Positions 6,544 through 6,746 of a stretch of 6,746 nucleotides of DNA are shown here, piece after piece. The notes under the pieces are model-generated. The model was given only the letters and a program-made list of their open reading frames with translations. It did no database searches and was not told the origin of the DNA. The DNA is from Leptospiraceae bacterium. GTDB taxonomy: Bacteria > Spirochaetota > Leptospiria > Turneriellales > Turneriellaceae. Both the position numbers and the translations under genes were made by a program. Within the stretch, counting starts at the first letter, position 1. Each line of letters opens with the position of its first letter. The stretch is taken from contig JAEUSA010000393.1 in assembly GCA_016788945.1 (NCBI GenBank), positions 1 through 6,746 of the forward strand, read 5' to 3'.

Positions 6544-6560
6544 CACTGTCAGCGACAGTG
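6544..6560 (+). other. Perfect seven-pair hairpin in the rRNA leader
   Basis: CACTGTC (6544-6550) and GACAGTG (6554-6560) are exact complements around the triloop AGC, about 48 bases before the mature 16S end and 20 bases after the preceding stem. On the minus strand it would be followed by the T-rich TTTGTGTTCTT, but no minus-strand gene ends here. Confidence 0.6.
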
Positions 6561-6607
6561 AATGAGTCAACAAACTTATTGTATCGCTATGCGGTACTCT
6601 AAAATCT

Positions 6608-6746
<139 letters not shown>

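Larger units (their letters stand above)
6313..6607 (+). other. Predicted 16S rRNA leader (gap without protein genes)
   Basis: This stretch between the predicted rRNA promoter and the mature 16S 5' end has no supportable protein gene. Its content is structured RNA. It holds a hairpin CAUACC/GGUGUG at 6320-6335 (loop CUCG), a boxB-like hairpin at 6351-6367 and boxA at 6393-6404. A GCAA-tetraloop hairpin lies at 6442-6457, and two stable stems lie at 6501-6523 and 6544-6560. TTAAGAAC occurs twice (6480-6487, 6531-6538). The mature 5' end would be cut out of this leader by ribonucleases; the matching trailer is off the window. Confidence 0.6.

Noticed and set aside
5908..6573. Minus-strand 221-codon open frame with a hydrophobic N-terminus, running from the rRNA leader into hrcA
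   Set aside because: Its second half is a shadow of hrcA in another frame and its first half is antisense to the rRNA leader and hairpins. It spans the hrcA promoter and CIRCE, has no ribosome-binding site and matches no family I recognise.

Overview
The window looks like a chromosomal housekeeping segment from a spirochaete of the order Leptospirales. The evidence is the first ~139 bases of a 16S rRNA gene at the right edge. They carry the spirochaete-like GCGCGTCTTAAACATGC stretch and a very short V1 loop (GTAGCAATAC) of the kind I remember from Leptospira. The G+C content is about one half by eye, which would fit a Turneriella- or Leptonema-like member better than low-GC pathogenic Leptospira. 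That genus guess is inference.

Layout, left to right: (1) bases 3-101 hold the last ~32 codons of a plus-strand gene whose tail resembles the C-terminus of PIN-domain (VapC-like) ribonucleases. (2) About 160 bases follow with no gene and no convincing terminator. (3) A minus-strand operon, transcribed right to left from ~6194 to 266, holds hrcA, grpE, dnaK, dnaJ and a Gfo/Idh/MocA-family NAD(P)-dependent oxidoreductase. (4) A ~415-base divergent control region lies between hrcA and the rRNA gene. (5) The 5' end of the 16S rRNA gene (plus strand) closes the window.

The heat-shock operon is the classical HrcA/CIRCE arrangement. HrcA represses its own operon through one CIRCE inverted repeat placed just after the predicted promoter. 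DnaK, DnaJ and GrpE form the Hsp70 folding machine. hrcA and grpE overlap in a TAATG. dnaK has a strong ribosome-binding site. dnaJ sits behind a long stable hairpin and has no clear Shine-Dalgarno sequence. The oxidoreductase starts 18 bases after, and in frame with, the dnaJ stop, also without a Shine-Dalgarno, so it is probably translated by coupling. Its sequence resembles the sugar-nucleotide dehydrogenases linked to lipid A synthesis (GnnA-like), so an envelope-biosynthesis enzyme may be co-transcribed with chaperones.

The control region holds two back-to-back promoters. The heat-shock promoter fires left. A candidate rRNA promoter fires right, with an A/T-rich upstream stretch, TTGACG, a 16-base spacer, AATACT and a G+C-rich discriminator. 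The rRNA leader of ~300 bases contains hairpins and a strong boxA antitermination match. One leader hairpin repeats, over 12 exact bases, a hairpin inside the mature 16S rRNA. I see no mobile element, CRISPR array or clearly new multi-gene system. The most interesting material is in the rRNA leader, the dnaK-dnaJ hairpin and the placement of the oxidoreductase.
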